DNA of 64,000 nt from Rhizophagus irregularis (Eukaryota > Glomeromycota > Glomeromycetes > Glomerales > Glomeraceae), in NCBI RefSeq assembly GCF_026210795.1, contig NC_089432.1, forward strand, positions 186,001 to 250,000, in the 5' to 3' direction. The notes under the pieces are model-generated. The model saw nothing but the letters and a program-made list of their open reading frames with translations. It had not been told where the DNA came from and made no database searches. The position numbers and the translations under genes were made by a program. This document shows positions 42,891-53,608 of the stretch, one piece after another (the stretch's first letter is position 1; each line of letters begins with the position of its first letter).

Positions 42891-42996
42891 ATGTTTTTCG
42901 CCCCTCATACGCCCCTCAATGACTTTCTGAATACGAAAATTATTAAACAGTTAATATTTATCCTAAATTATCAAATAAACAGTAACTATTCTGAAT

Positions 42997-43833
42997 ATGG
43001 ATACATCTCATGTTGTACAAAATTTTTTTAAAGTAAATATGTTGGAAACAGAACCTTCAACCCAAGATATTGAAGAAAATATTTTCGAAGAAGATTTAAG
43101 TATTTTAGTTGATAAATTGGTTGACCTTTATTTTCAGGAGACAAATAAAGGAAAAAAATTAAGAAAGCAATTTGTTCTTGATTATTTTATTAGTTATAAG
43201 GTTAATTTACAAGAAATTTATTGTTGGATTCAAAATAACCAAACTTGTTCAAATTCTAATTATTTACTTGGGTATTTTAATTATCATGGAATTGGAATTG
43301 ATATTAACATGCAAAATGCATTTAAATATTATCAAAAAGCTGCAGAATTGGAAAATGTATTGGCTCAATTTGAACTTGCTAGTAACATGTATTTTTATGG
43401 GAAAGGTGTTAATAATAATTATTATAAAGTTTTTGAATTATCTGAAAAGTTGTCAAATAGAAAATATTCATGTGGAATAAATTTATTAGCATATTGTTAT
43501 GAACATGCATTTGGAACTAATATGAATGGACAAAAAGCATTCGAATTATATCAAGATGCAGCAGATCTAGGAAACGTATTTGGAATATATAATTTAGGAC
43601 GTTGTTATAGGAATGGAATTGGAATCAGTGTTAATATAAAGAAAGCACTTGAATTATATCAAAAAGCAGCAAATTATGGATATCATGTAGCTCAACAAAA
43701 TATTGCCTTGATGTATGAGAAAGGATTTGGAACTGAAAAAAATATAGATCAAGCAATCCATTGGTATAAAAAATCTGCTGTACAAGGGAATAAATATTCT
43801 CAAAGTAAATTGAAACAACTTTTAAAAGAATGA
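42997..43833 (+). CDS. Sel1-like-repeat protein (member J, 5 SLRs)
   Basis: An intronless protein of 278 residues, the shortest of the long group because the leader is lost. Upstream, CTGAATACGAAAATTATTAA and CCTAAATTATCAAATAAACA still mark the old reading frame, which now holds stops; the Met at 42997 lies just before FFKVN. The N-domain has TEPSTQDI, FEEDLSILV, TNKGKK (one codon pair shorter than relatives) and FVLDYFISYKVNLQEIYCW. Five SLRs follow: YLLGYFNYHGIG, ASNMYFYGKG (one extra residue), AYCYEHAFG, GRCYRNGIG and ALMYEKGFG, ending HWYKKSAVQG. Confidence 0.85.
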   Translation: MDTSHVVQNFFKVNMLETEPSTQDIEENIFEEDLSILVDKLVDLYFQETNKGKKLRKQFVLDYFISYKVNLQEIYCWIQNNQTCSNSNYLLGYFNYHGIGIDINMQNAFKYYQKAAELENVLAQFELASNMYFYGKGVNNNYYKVFELSEKLSNRKYSCGINLLAYCYEHAFGTNMNGQKAFELYQDAADLGNVFGIYNLGRCYRNGIGISVNIKKALELYQKAANYGYHVAQQNIALMYEKGFGTEKNIDQAIHWYKKSAVQGNKYSQSKLKQLLKE

Positions 43834-44587
43834 ATGAATTAATAATTTTTAAGTATTATTGGAAAGAGATTAATATTTATTATCCAAAAAATACAGATAT
43901 CTTATTTAACCTGCTTTTTAAATTTATTACTCTTGATTTACTCTATAAAATCAACCTTTTAACTTTCCGCGCTACTAATTTACTATGAAATTTTTTCAAT
44001 TAAGTAATTTATTCAAATAAGAGTTTTTGTTTAATTATATGGAAAATACATGGATCTATAAATTAATTCTAAGTGAAAATGCTTATTATATCATTTTCAA
44101 TTATTCAATAATATTTATTTTACTTCAAATATCTGAGTAGTTAGTAGTAATTGGAGATTTATATTTTAATTTTATTATAAAATATTTTCATTAAGATTTT
44201 GAGAATGTATAACTATTACTATGCGTTTTTTCAACAATCATGTTCACTATCTATTTCTGCTCTTATTCACTTATTTTTACAATTTATTTATGTTGAGACT
44301 ACATTAATTATTAAATACGGGTATTTATTATAAATAATACATGTCGTTTTGCATAATATTTTTTATATGATATATTTTAAGTAACAATACAATTGTTAAA
44401 AATTAAGATTTTAAAAATAATTCCTATAAATTATGGTAATAAATTAATATTCATAAGAACCACAAAAAAAAATTAAAAAGATTATTCAGTATTTTACACA
44501 ATATTTAGTCGAAAATAAATTTTTTAAAAAATAAAAGTTATTTGTTATCAAATGTAAATTATGAAGAATACGAGAGAAATATATACT
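43834..44587. other. 3' flank of SLR gene J
   Basis: No gene. Degraded homology to the H and I flanks; AT-rich. Confidence 0.4.
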
Positions 44588-44702
44588 TGTTATTCCATGG
44601 GTATCAATGAATAACTGAAATATTCACTGATGCCTTGGGGGCCCGAAGGGAGGGGAGCATCGGTGTATATGGAGTATTTTATTAGGTACCCATGGAATAA
44701 CA
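44588..44702 (-). mobile_element. 115-bp TIR element, TGTTATTCCATGGGTA ends
   Basis: The left end TGTTATTCCATGGGTATC and the reverse complement of the right end, TGTTATTCCATGGGTACC, match at 17 of 18 bases. The centre is GC-rich (CTTGGGGGCCCGAAGG). No coding capacity. Flanking sequence to 44766 is also shared with the copy at 35690-35836, so the true element may be larger than the TIR-to-TIR unit. No clear target duplication. Confidence 0.65.
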
Positions 44703-45305
44703 GGCTTATATCATTGTGTATGACGTGAGTAATTTACAAATCCATCGGTGAATACATAATATCGATGTGATAAAAAAAATTATTTTAGGTATAAATTTTA
44801 TGTTTGGTTTATTTTATGAACATGCCATATTTCTGCGGTGATACTGAGATAGTTGATGTTATAATAGCAGTATCTTAAGCAACTCCTCGTTGCTATAAGT
44901 GTAAAATGTAAGTAATTTTCATGATATTTGATATCGCTCCAATAAATGGGACGTAGTATTGACTTATACATTTTAGAAATAATCAGCGCTAAATCACGTA
45001 ATCGGGATATTTTTCGAATATTTTCATGTATTGAATTGACAAGACCTAAGTAGACAAAATAATAAATACCGTGGATATGAATGAGATAAATATGGAATGT
45101 CAATCGATTTAACTTTTTTAATAAAATATTGTTACATTTTATTATACTAACAATAAATATAAATAAATTATAATTCAGTTACTCATAAATTGGCCCTTAA
45201 AATTAATATACTATATGGTCATTCACCAGATTTTTTTTATATATTAAGTAATTTTACAAAAAAGGTACAGATTTATACGAGAAACATAAATAGAAACATA
45301 AAATT
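44703..45305. other. Intergenic between J and K (convergent 3' ends)
   Basis: The first 65 bp belong to the dispersed repeat. The rest has no supported gene; a 101-codon minus-strand frame at 44798-45103 has no family features and is taken as chance. Confidence 0.4.
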
Positions 45306-46382
45306 TTAATTTAAAAGATTATTCAATTTATTTTGTGCATTTTTGTGTCCTTGTTTGGCAGATTTTTTATACCAATAAATTGCATTATCTATATTTTTTT
45401 TAGTTCCATACCCATTTTCGTACATAAAAGCAAGATTATATTGGGCTCTATCATTTTTCAATTTTGCGGCTTTTTGATATAATTCCAATGCCTTTTGCGT
45501 ATTAACTAAAGTTCCAATTCCATTAAAATAACAATTGCCCAAGTGATTTATTCCAAACGATTCTCCTAAATCTGCTACTTTGTCATATAATTCAAATGCC
45601 CTTTGTTCATTAACTTCTGTCCCAATTCCCTTTTCATAACAATATGCTACGTTATTTAACCCCTTTGCATTTCCTAAATCTGCCGCTCTTTCATATAGTT
45701 CAAACACTTTTTGTTCATTAACATCAGTTCCAATGCCATGTTCATAACAATATCCTAATAAATTTATTCCACATGAATAATTTCTTTTCGCTAAATCTAT
45801 AGTTAATTCAAAGGCTTTTTCATAATCTTCATCAGTACCCTCCCCATCCATATACATATTGGCAACTTCATATTGAGCTACAATATTTTCCAACTCTGTT
45901 GCTTTTTGATAAAATTTAAATGCATTTTGCATATTAATATCAATTCCAATTCCATGATAATTAAAATATCCAAGTAAATAAATAGAGTTTGAATAAGTTT
46001 GGTTATTTAGAAGCCAACAATAGATTTCTTGTAAATTTATTTTATAATCATTAAGATAATCAAGAACAAATTTCTTTCTCGCATTCACTTCTTTTCCTTT
46101 ATTTATTTCTTCAAAATAAAGATTAACCAATTTATCAACCACTATAATTAAATCTTCTTCAAGAATATTTTCTTTGATATCTTGAATTGTAGGTTCTATT
46201 TCTAATATATTTACTTTAAAAAAGTTTTGAATAACATGAGATAATTTTTCTGTGTATAAAGAAAGATTCAATATACTAATATTATTCATATTTAGATTTA
46301 GTTGCTGATTATTTGATAATTTAAGATAAGTTTTAACTTGATAATTTTCGTATTCAGCTTGCATTTCGGTATTATCCGACAT
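45306..46382 (-). CDS. Sel1-like-repeat protein (member K, 6 SLRs)
   Basis: An intronless protein of 358 residues with a full leader (MSDNTEMQAEYENYQ, then LSNNQQL). The N-domain has IEPTIQDI, LEEDLIIVV, INKGKE and FVLDYLNDYKINLQEIYCW. Six SLRs follow: YLLGYFNYHGIG, ANMYMDGEG, GYCYEHGIG, AYCYEKGIG, GNCYFNGIG and AFMYENGYG, ending YWYKKSAKQG. The GINHLGNCYF unit and the GTKKNI end pair it with member G 8 kb away in opposite orientation. Its promoter is directly followed upstream by a foldback-like element. Confidence 0.88.
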   Translation of the reverse strand: MSDNTEMQAEYENYQVKTYLKLSNNQQLNLNMNNISILNLSLYTEKLSHVIQNFFKVNILEIEPTIQDIKENILEEDLIIVVDKLVNLYFEEINKGKEVNARKKFVLDYLNDYKINLQEIYCWLLNNQTYSNSIYLLGYFNYHGIGIDINMQNAFKFYQKATELENIVAQYEVANMYMDGEGTDEDYEKAFELTIDLAKRNYSCGINLLGYCYEHGIGTDVNEQKVFELYERAADLGNAKGLNNVAYCYEKGIGTEVNEQRAFELYDKVADLGESFGINHLGNCYFNGIGTLVNTQKALELYQKAAKLKNDRAQYNLAFMYENGYGTKKNIDNAIYWYKKSAKQGHKNAQNKLNNLLN

Positions 46383-46430
46383 TGTGAATAATACTTTATA
46401 GGTGAAGAAGTTTAAGTTACCATAAAATGA

Positions 46431-46508
46431 TTACACTGCATATTTATTTGGACGTAATACCGTACCGCAGTACGACCAATGAATTTTGTATGCCGCAGTT
46501 TTGGCGTT
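46431..46508 (-). promoter_or_regulatory. Bipartite promoter module of SLR gene K
   Basis: Read on the minus strand: AACGCCAAAACTGCGGCATA, then TACTGCGGTACGGTATTACG, TCCAAATAAATATGCAGTGT, AA. Like member I it keeps CTGCGG at the second site, where E, F and J have CTGCAG. Confidence 0.7.
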
Positions 46509-46577
46509 ATACTAATCTTCATTACATGAGGCATATAAAGTATTAATTTCAGAATATTTGATATTCCCAGTAGTGTG

Positions 46578-48650
46578 TCAATCCGGATGAAATCCGTCAT
46601 CGTCATCCGTTTAGCTCATCCGATTATCCGTGACGGATAATCGGATTATCCGGATATCTGTCGGATTTGATCAGATATTTGCCGGATATCCGATTAAATA
46701 TATATATGTAAGAGTTTGGAATATTTAAAAGTAACTAGGTAAAGGTTTCACTAACAGTTTTTTCTTCTTTTTTTTTCAATAGGGACGGACAAATGGACTT
46801 TCTTTTTCTTTTTTCACTGGAAATTGGAGCTTTAGTTTCGTTCAGATTTTCTCGTAGGAGTTCTTTTCATGGATATTTTTTTTTCTTTTTACTTTCTTTT
46901 TACTATTTTAACCCACTATTAATCATTTCTAATTTTTTACAGTCTGACGGACGAACGGTTTTGGACTTTAGAAAACATTAAAGTTGATGGTTTATTTCGT
47001 TCATTTCGTTTGACTTTTTGTTTCTTTGGCCTGTTATTAACTATTTTTTAATAGGAACGGACCAACAGGTGAATGGTTTGAAACTTTAGGAAACATTAAG
47101 GGTAGAGTTTTGTTTTTATTTTATTTTATTTGAACGTTTTCTTTATGTCAATTACTAAAGTTTATTTTTTTCTCTCCTTTATTTTACAGGAATAGACTGA
47201 CAGATAAATTTTTCAGCCCATTTAATTTTTTCCTTCCTTTTTATCCTTGAACTTTATTATTCACGATAACAGTGGGGTGGGTAGGTTTTTCTTTTCTTCC
47301 ATATAACCTTATCTCCTAATTTTTTATATCCTCTTTTAGATTAGCCGATGGCCAGGTGTGCTAGGGACGCTAATCTTTAGAAATCCCTTTTTTCATTTGT
47401 TTGTTCGAGGGTTTCTTGTTCTTTTTGGCCATTACTAACAGTCTTTTTTACAGATATGGATTGATGAACAAATGATTCAAAACTTTAGGCTCCATTTTGA
47501 CGTTAAGGTATGTATTTTATTTCGTTCAAAGAATTTTTTTGTTCCTTCAACTATTATTAAACTTTTCTTCTTTTTATAGAGCGGTTTTATTTCCTCGAGC
47601 GATTTATTTAAAGAGAAAATAAAATAAAAATTACGTCCCTAAAATAAAGAAAGAAAACTGGTTAACTTTGATCGAAGGAGAAAAAAATTCTTTCTAATAA
47701 ATTAAATACCTACTTCAAAGTCAACCGTTCTGAAAGAAACATAATCCTGAACTGTTTCTGCAAAAAAAAAAGAAAGCAACGGTTAGTAATATAGATTAAA
47801 GGAACAGAAAAAAAAGTCTTGAAACGATGACATACTCTTTATCCTATTCAAAGTCCTATTATATTGCTATAAGAAACAAAATTGATAATAATAGCTAAAG
47901 GACAAAAAACTCGACCTAAATAAAAAATAAAAAAGACCAAACCGTTCCTAAATACAAAAAGAAGAAAAAGGTTAGCCAGTAAACAAAAATTTTTCAAACG
48001 AAATGAAATATCTACTTCAGTGAGTTCAACCCAAACGGAAATTTAAGTGTTAAAAAGATCCTGGACCTTTTCTGTAAAAAAAAAAGCAATCTTATGCGCC
48101 TTTTACTAACAAAGTTGTTAGAATTGGGAATGAATATAGAAATAATTGTGCAGCTAAGAAAAAGGCTCAATTTGTTCCGTGGTGGGATCAGATACGTTTA
48201 ATAATTTGAACAATACTCTTAATAGTAAATTGCGTGATGAATCAACTGAAGTACGCCTGAAAAGGTAATTTCTGATAACAAGAAGCGCATAAATGATACT
48301 GAAAATACGAGTAGTAGGGAAGGTTTTTTTATTGTTCTTCAAGTAGATAGGTATCGTCTTTATCAGGCATTTTATTGTATATATGTATATTTTCACACGT
48401 ATAGTAGCCAGCGAGTATGTTTTTTTACAAAGCTCCAATAAAATAAAATTGAAAAAAAACAAGAAACGGTTAGCAAAGGGGTTAATTTTTTTTTAAAAGA
48501 AAAATCCTGAACGAGACTTACTATAAGAAGTGATTTTCCATTATTTATTGGTTAAATTTAAAATAAAATTAACATTCCGATTTCCGATGTTTTACGTTAA
48601 ACTATGTCTATCCGATCCGTTTAAAAAAATTTATCCGTATAAAATCAATT
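46578..48650. mobile_element. 2-kb foldback-like element with subrepeat arms
   Basis: The left half (46782-47560) is a degenerate tandem array of about six 110-155-bp units. Each starts after a T-rich TTTTTTACAG or AATAGG with a GGACxGA..AACAG word, then ACTTTAGGAAACATTAAG and TTTATTTCGTTC. The right half (about 47600-48530) carries the same kind of unit in reverse orientation: on the minus strand CTTTTTTTTTTACAGAAAAG, ATTTCATTTCGTTTGAAAAA, GGAACGGTTTGG. The outer edges have TCCG/CGGA words on both sides (46578-46700 and 48575-48645). No transposase is visible. The layout is that of foldback elements with arms built of subrepeats. Confidence 0.55.
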
Positions 48651-49201
48651 TTTTTTTTTAATAATTTATTGTTATGTAAAAAAAAAATTATATATATATC
48701 AATAAAACGACATATGCATTATTTATAAAAAAAGACAAACCAAAATGACCTTTATTTAATGTGAGCATAATATAATCTCACATAAATGAGATAAATAGAG
48801 GTACTATAAAAGGTTTGTTTTTGGGCGCAAGTGAACATAATCGATATACGCAGTAGTTATAATTTAGTTTCTGTTATAATTTGCGTTTTCAAAATTTAAT
48901 GGAAGCATTAAATATAAATTCCAATTTCTAACTTCTAAGGTATTTAAAATTATTGAGTAAAGCAATTTGAACGAGATATATAAATATGATACTAATATAC
49001 TGTCTATACTGTTTTTGAATCGATTTATTTGATTTTAAATTCAAGTAATAAATTGAAATAGCAGATTAATGAGAGACATGTTTTATTTTTTATTAGATTA
49101 ATATACAGTAATTTCTTTTAAAAAAATATTTAAAATTTGTTACGAAATTCATTTTCTTTAAAGAAAAATTTAAAAATCGTTACAAAGTTCATTTTTTTTT
49201 T
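48651..49201. other. 3' flank of decayed SLR copy
   Basis: No gene. On the minus strand it resembles the flank of the E-J genes (GTTTGTCTTTTTTTATAAAT region and ATTAAATAAAGGTCATTTTGG), as expected if the relic at 49202 was once a full duplicated unit. Confidence 0.4.
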
Positions 49202-49770
49202 AAATGTCGTTTTAATTTATTTTGAGAATATTCCCTTGTTCAGCAGATTTTTTATACCAATAAATCGCCGAGTTCATATTTATTTCAAATCCATATAATT
49301 TTTCATACATTTGGACAAAATTTTGTTAGGCTACGTTATATCCAAAATTTGCTGCTTTTGAAATAATTTGAACGCTTTTTTAAAATTATAGCAACATGCA
49401 ACATTCTAAATTATACATTGTATATATATTTCCTAAATCCGCAGCTTTTTGATATAATTCGAATTCTTTTTGTTCATTAAAAGCAGTTCTAATATAATAA
49501 TATTATATCCTAACTAGCTTATTCCACATGGATATTTTCTTTCTGTTAATTTTTTAGATAATTCGAAAGCTGTTTCATAATCTTTATCAGTATCCTCCCT
49601 ATTTATAAAGATCATACTAATCTACAATATTTCTAAACTCTGTTGCTTTTTGATAAAATTTAAATACATTTTGCATGTTAAAGCTAATTCCAATTCCATG
49701 ATAATTATAAATATATAATTAGTTTTATAATTATGAAGATAACTAAGAAAGGTTATAATAGATTTAGGTT
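49202..49770 (-). pseudogene. Decayed Sel1-like-repeat gene (relic L)
   Basis: Minus-strand sequence still shows, in order, pieces like NYGIGISFNMQNVF, FYQKATEF, SLINREDTDKDYETAFEL, KKLTERKYPCGISLL, ELYQKAADLGNIYN, and the family end IYWYKKSAEQG, but in different frames with stops between them. The N-domain beyond the first SLR is nearly gone. It matches the E/I subgroup best. This is a dead copy of the same family, in the same orientation as K. Confidence 0.75.
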
Positions 49771-50656
49771 ATTATAATAAATCTAAAGTACTTGTATAAT
49801 TATATGTGTCATTCAAAATACTAGTCCAAATATAAAATATATTACGGTGTTTTTGAATAAAGATGAAACGCTGGAATAATTAGAGAATCAACACTTGGAA
49901 ACAATAGACATATATTGGACAACGAAATATCGGGATAATTTTCTGGATTTGATGATTAAATTAGTTTCGCTCATTTTGTATAAAATTTACATTCGACATG
50001 AACATATGAGTAGTTGTAGAAGTAAAAAAGTTTAATAAATAATATTCATTTATTGAAAAACATAAATTAAAAGAAGATATTGGATTTCGTCATAAGGATG
50101 TTTGCTTTGGGAAAATGAGATTAAAAATTTGAGAGCTGATTTATATTAATGAATAAAAAAAAAGTTGTTAGATTACAAAAAAAATATCTGGAATCATAGA
50201 TTATAATTCATACTCGCATGATTTTAAAATATGGTAAAAGTTTGTACGAAAATAAATTTATAAATTTTTAGATTTATATAGATTTTATTCAAAATTTAAA
50301 TAATTTCGAATAAATATTAATAATATTGTATACATCTGACAATGGTGCCATGCGTAATTTTCATGGGAGGAGCATAGTGCATTAATATTATCACAATGAA
50401 AATTAACAAAGCACGCAAAATATATATATTTATTAAGAGTATTAGTAATGTAATGTCCAAATCATGATTCATGTTACTGAATATGGAAATAAAATAAGAT
50501 ATAATAAACTAATATTTCATTTATAATTATCTAACTTAAAAAAAATGTTTATATTTATGGATTATACGATGAAAATCCACCATTATTTATGAGTTTAGTA
50601 AATATAAATATTTGAATTTTAAAATTTATCATATATGATGACGATCACTAACCATA
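49771..50656. other. Gene-free interval before third kinase
   Basis: AT-rich. No open frame with family features and no repeat recognised. Confidence 0.4.
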
Positions 50657-50666
50657 CTATATAAAA
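50657..50666 (+). promoter_or_regulatory. Possible TATA box of third kinase gene
   Basis: CTATATAAAA within ACCATACTATATAAAAACAC, 375 bp upstream of the start codon at 51040. Based on motif alone; the long distance makes it uncertain. Confidence 0.25.
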
Positions 50667-51039
50667 ACACATAATAATAATATTTTAATTCTTTCATTTA
50701 TCATTAACAATTTTTTGTTTCCCAAGTTAAATTTTGATGATCAAAATCATATTGGAATAAATCATTACTGAGAAAATATTATATCGCGTAAAAGTTTAGC
50801 CTAGTTTAATTTTAATTTCGCCACAATTTTAATACTTACTATATTTAGTTAAACATTTTATTTACTAATCTTACCTATTATGGAAAATTTAAATAATTTG
50901 CCAAAATTGAAATTAATTATTTGACTAATCTTTTTTTATATAATTTTGTTGCTGATCTTGAAATCATTCAAACATAAAATAACGATTTTCCCATTTTACA
51001 AATTTACAAATTTTTTTGTTTAATAAATTATTAATTAAA

Positions 51040-52677
51040 ATGGATGAAATTAAACTAAGTGACGATGTATTTGAGCAATTAAAAGAGTTCTGTCATTATG
51101 ATTTGACTGAAGAACAAAAATCGTTAATTGATAAACTAATAACAGACAAAGAATTAAATAAACGGTATAAAAAAAATAGGTTATGTAAAAATTGTAAGCA
51201 GATTAATACTCGTTATAATTGGTGCCAGCCATGTGTTTCTAAACGTTTTCAACAAAATTTAAAAAATTGGACAAGTGGAAATCATGACGTTGATGAATTT
51301 ATTCAAAAAGCACAATTGAAAACTAAAGATAAAGAACATATTGTAGAATGGATTGAATATGATAAATTTGAAGATGTTGAATATTTAGCAAAAGGGGGAT
51401 TTGGAACTACTTTTAAAGCAGTTTGGAAAGATGGTCCTATACGGAATTGTGACGATAATCAATGGAATAGAGATGGTAAAACAAAAGTTGCTTTAAAGTG
51501 TTTACATAACTCACAAGGTATTACGGCAGAATTCTTAAAAGAAGTAAGTTATTTTCATTAAATTTAAATTAGCCTTTATAAATGTTAAACTAACTATAAT
51601 TTTCTTTAAGGTTGAATCAAACATATTAGTATATAATTCTATTTTTGATCATATAGTTCGTTGTTTTGGTATTACCAAAGATCCAAAAACAAATAATTTT
51701 ATGATGGTAATGGATTTAAAAAATGGTGGTTTAAGACGACATTTAAATAACAACTTCATTTCACTGAATTGGGAGCAAAAGTTGCATAGTTTAACTGTTA
51801 TTCCATATGGTCTTAGTGATATTCATAAAAAAGGATTAATTCATCGTGATTTTCATTGTGGAAATATATTAAGCGATTTTGATAGATTTGTTTATATTAC
51901 TGATTTGGGATTATGTCAACCGGCAAATGTCAAATCCTCTCAAAATAATAATAAAAAAATATATGGAGTATTGCCTTATGTAGCACCAGAAGTTTTAAGA
52001 GGAAAAGAATATACTCAAAAGAGTGATATTTATGGATTTGGAATCATTGCATATGAAATTTGTACAGGTTTCCCTCCTTATTATGATATAGCTCATGATG
52101 AATTCTTAGCAATGAAAATTTGTAAAGGGTTGAGGCCAAAGTCTAATTATAAAATTCCTCAATTAATTTTTGACATTATTAATCAATGTTGGGATGCAGA
52201 CCCTTTAAAACGACCTAATTCACATGAATTAAAAAAGTTATTTGGAGGTTTATGGCAAGATATTTATGGCAATAAAATGGATTCTGTAATTTATGGGCAA
52301 GTTAAAGAAGCAGATGATATTAATAAAAAGTTATCTTTTTCATCACCTTTAACATCCACTGGTACTATATCATATACGACACATCCTCAAGCAGTTTATA
52401 CAAGTAGACTTTTAGATTTTAATAATCTTCCAGAACCAAAAAATGCCGATAATAATAATGATTTACTTGGAATAGAATATTCAGGTAAACATATATAGTT
52501 TTCTATAATAATTTAAATTATTTTTACAATGCTAACAAATAATATTTATAGATTCCTTAAAAATGGATTTTACTAAACTTGATATTAATTCTAAAGGTAA
52601 ATTACTCTCGTATGTGATTTTTTTGATTTATTAAATTTTAATTAAAACTATCTTTTATTATAGATGAAAGTAATTAA
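51040..52677 (+). CDS. TKL-type protein kinase, four exons, intact
   Basis: Exons read as 51040-51543, 51611-52484, 52552-52596 and 52664-52677, giving about 478 residues. Intron 1 is phase 0, the next two are phase 1. An N-terminal helical region (LTEEQKSLIDKLI) precedes a ribbon CKNC..CQPC near residues 48-70, then NWTSGNHDVDEFIQ. The kinase domain starts about residue 110: glycine loop AKGGFGTTF, VALK, HRDFHCGN (L to F in the usual HRDL), TDLG in place of DFG, APE, and W.ADPLKRP. The tail has FNNLPEPKNA, as in the second kinase, then DSLKMDFTKLDINSKDESN. The start is the first ATG in frame; upstream in-frame codons lack a Met. Likely cytosolic Ser/Thr kinase of the expanded glomeromycete group; it has no SLRs. 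It is the only one of the three kinases without a frame break. Confidence 0.88.
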
Positions 52678-53608
52678 ACTCGGATTACTTAATATTAAAG
52701 TATAAAAGATTATCATATTTTTATTTGTATTTGTATTTTGAAATTGGAGATTAAAGAATTATTTATTATATAAATTTTCCAAATCTATATAAATTTCCTA
52801 ATTTAAACGGTTCTTCAGATTGGAGTCCTGCACAAAAGTTCATATTTTTGAATCCGATCCGGTTCCAATACCTTTCGTGATTATTTATTAAAAAATTTTG
52901 TATTTACTATTAAGATAAATTTTTGTACTGTATTTATTTGTTAATAAAGTTATTTATATTATTTATTACTATTTATTAAAATATTATCAATGAATTTATT
53001 ATTAAAATTTATTTACTAAAAAACTATCAACAACGTGATTTTACTATTATCTATAATTTTATACTCTACAAAACAAATAAATTTATATTTAAATTCTTTA
53101 TATTTTATTAATAACTAGATAATTCATATGTTAAATGTTTGATACTTTTTTTATTCAATTAAATTTTTATAGCAAAGGATCTGCGGAAAATGGAAATTTG
53201 GCGTGGCATCAAATAAAAGTAAATTATTTGAAACTTTGAGACAAATATTATTTATTAAACTATAATATTGTTTACCGCCCAATTGCATTACTCTTTCGTA
53301 AATTTAAATCCTTACAAAGAATTATCAAAATTAATAACGGAACACATTTCCTAATCCGGAATCACTTACCATGAATAACAATGCATCACATCTAAAAAAA
53401 AGGTTAGAAATTTTAACATTTATTAATAAAGTATTAAACAAACATTAAAGTGTGGTTTGGAATTCAAATAACAGATAATTTCGTTATATTAATAATGATA
53501 TTTATTCAAATCTATGGATATTATATAAAATATAGAAAAAAATCTAAAAAAAAATAACACATCAAATAATAACAAATAAATAATAATATAAAACCCTATA
53601 AAAAATTA
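52678..53608. other. Intergenic between convergent kinase and F-box genes
   Basis: About 930 bp, AT-rich. A GGATTGGAG/CCGATCCGGTTCC patch lies near 52815-52870. No gene is seen. Confidence 0.4.

Noticed and set aside
44798-45103. 101-codon minus-strand frame between J and K
   Set aside because: No family motif, weak start context, lies between two 3' ends and next to a dispersed repeat.
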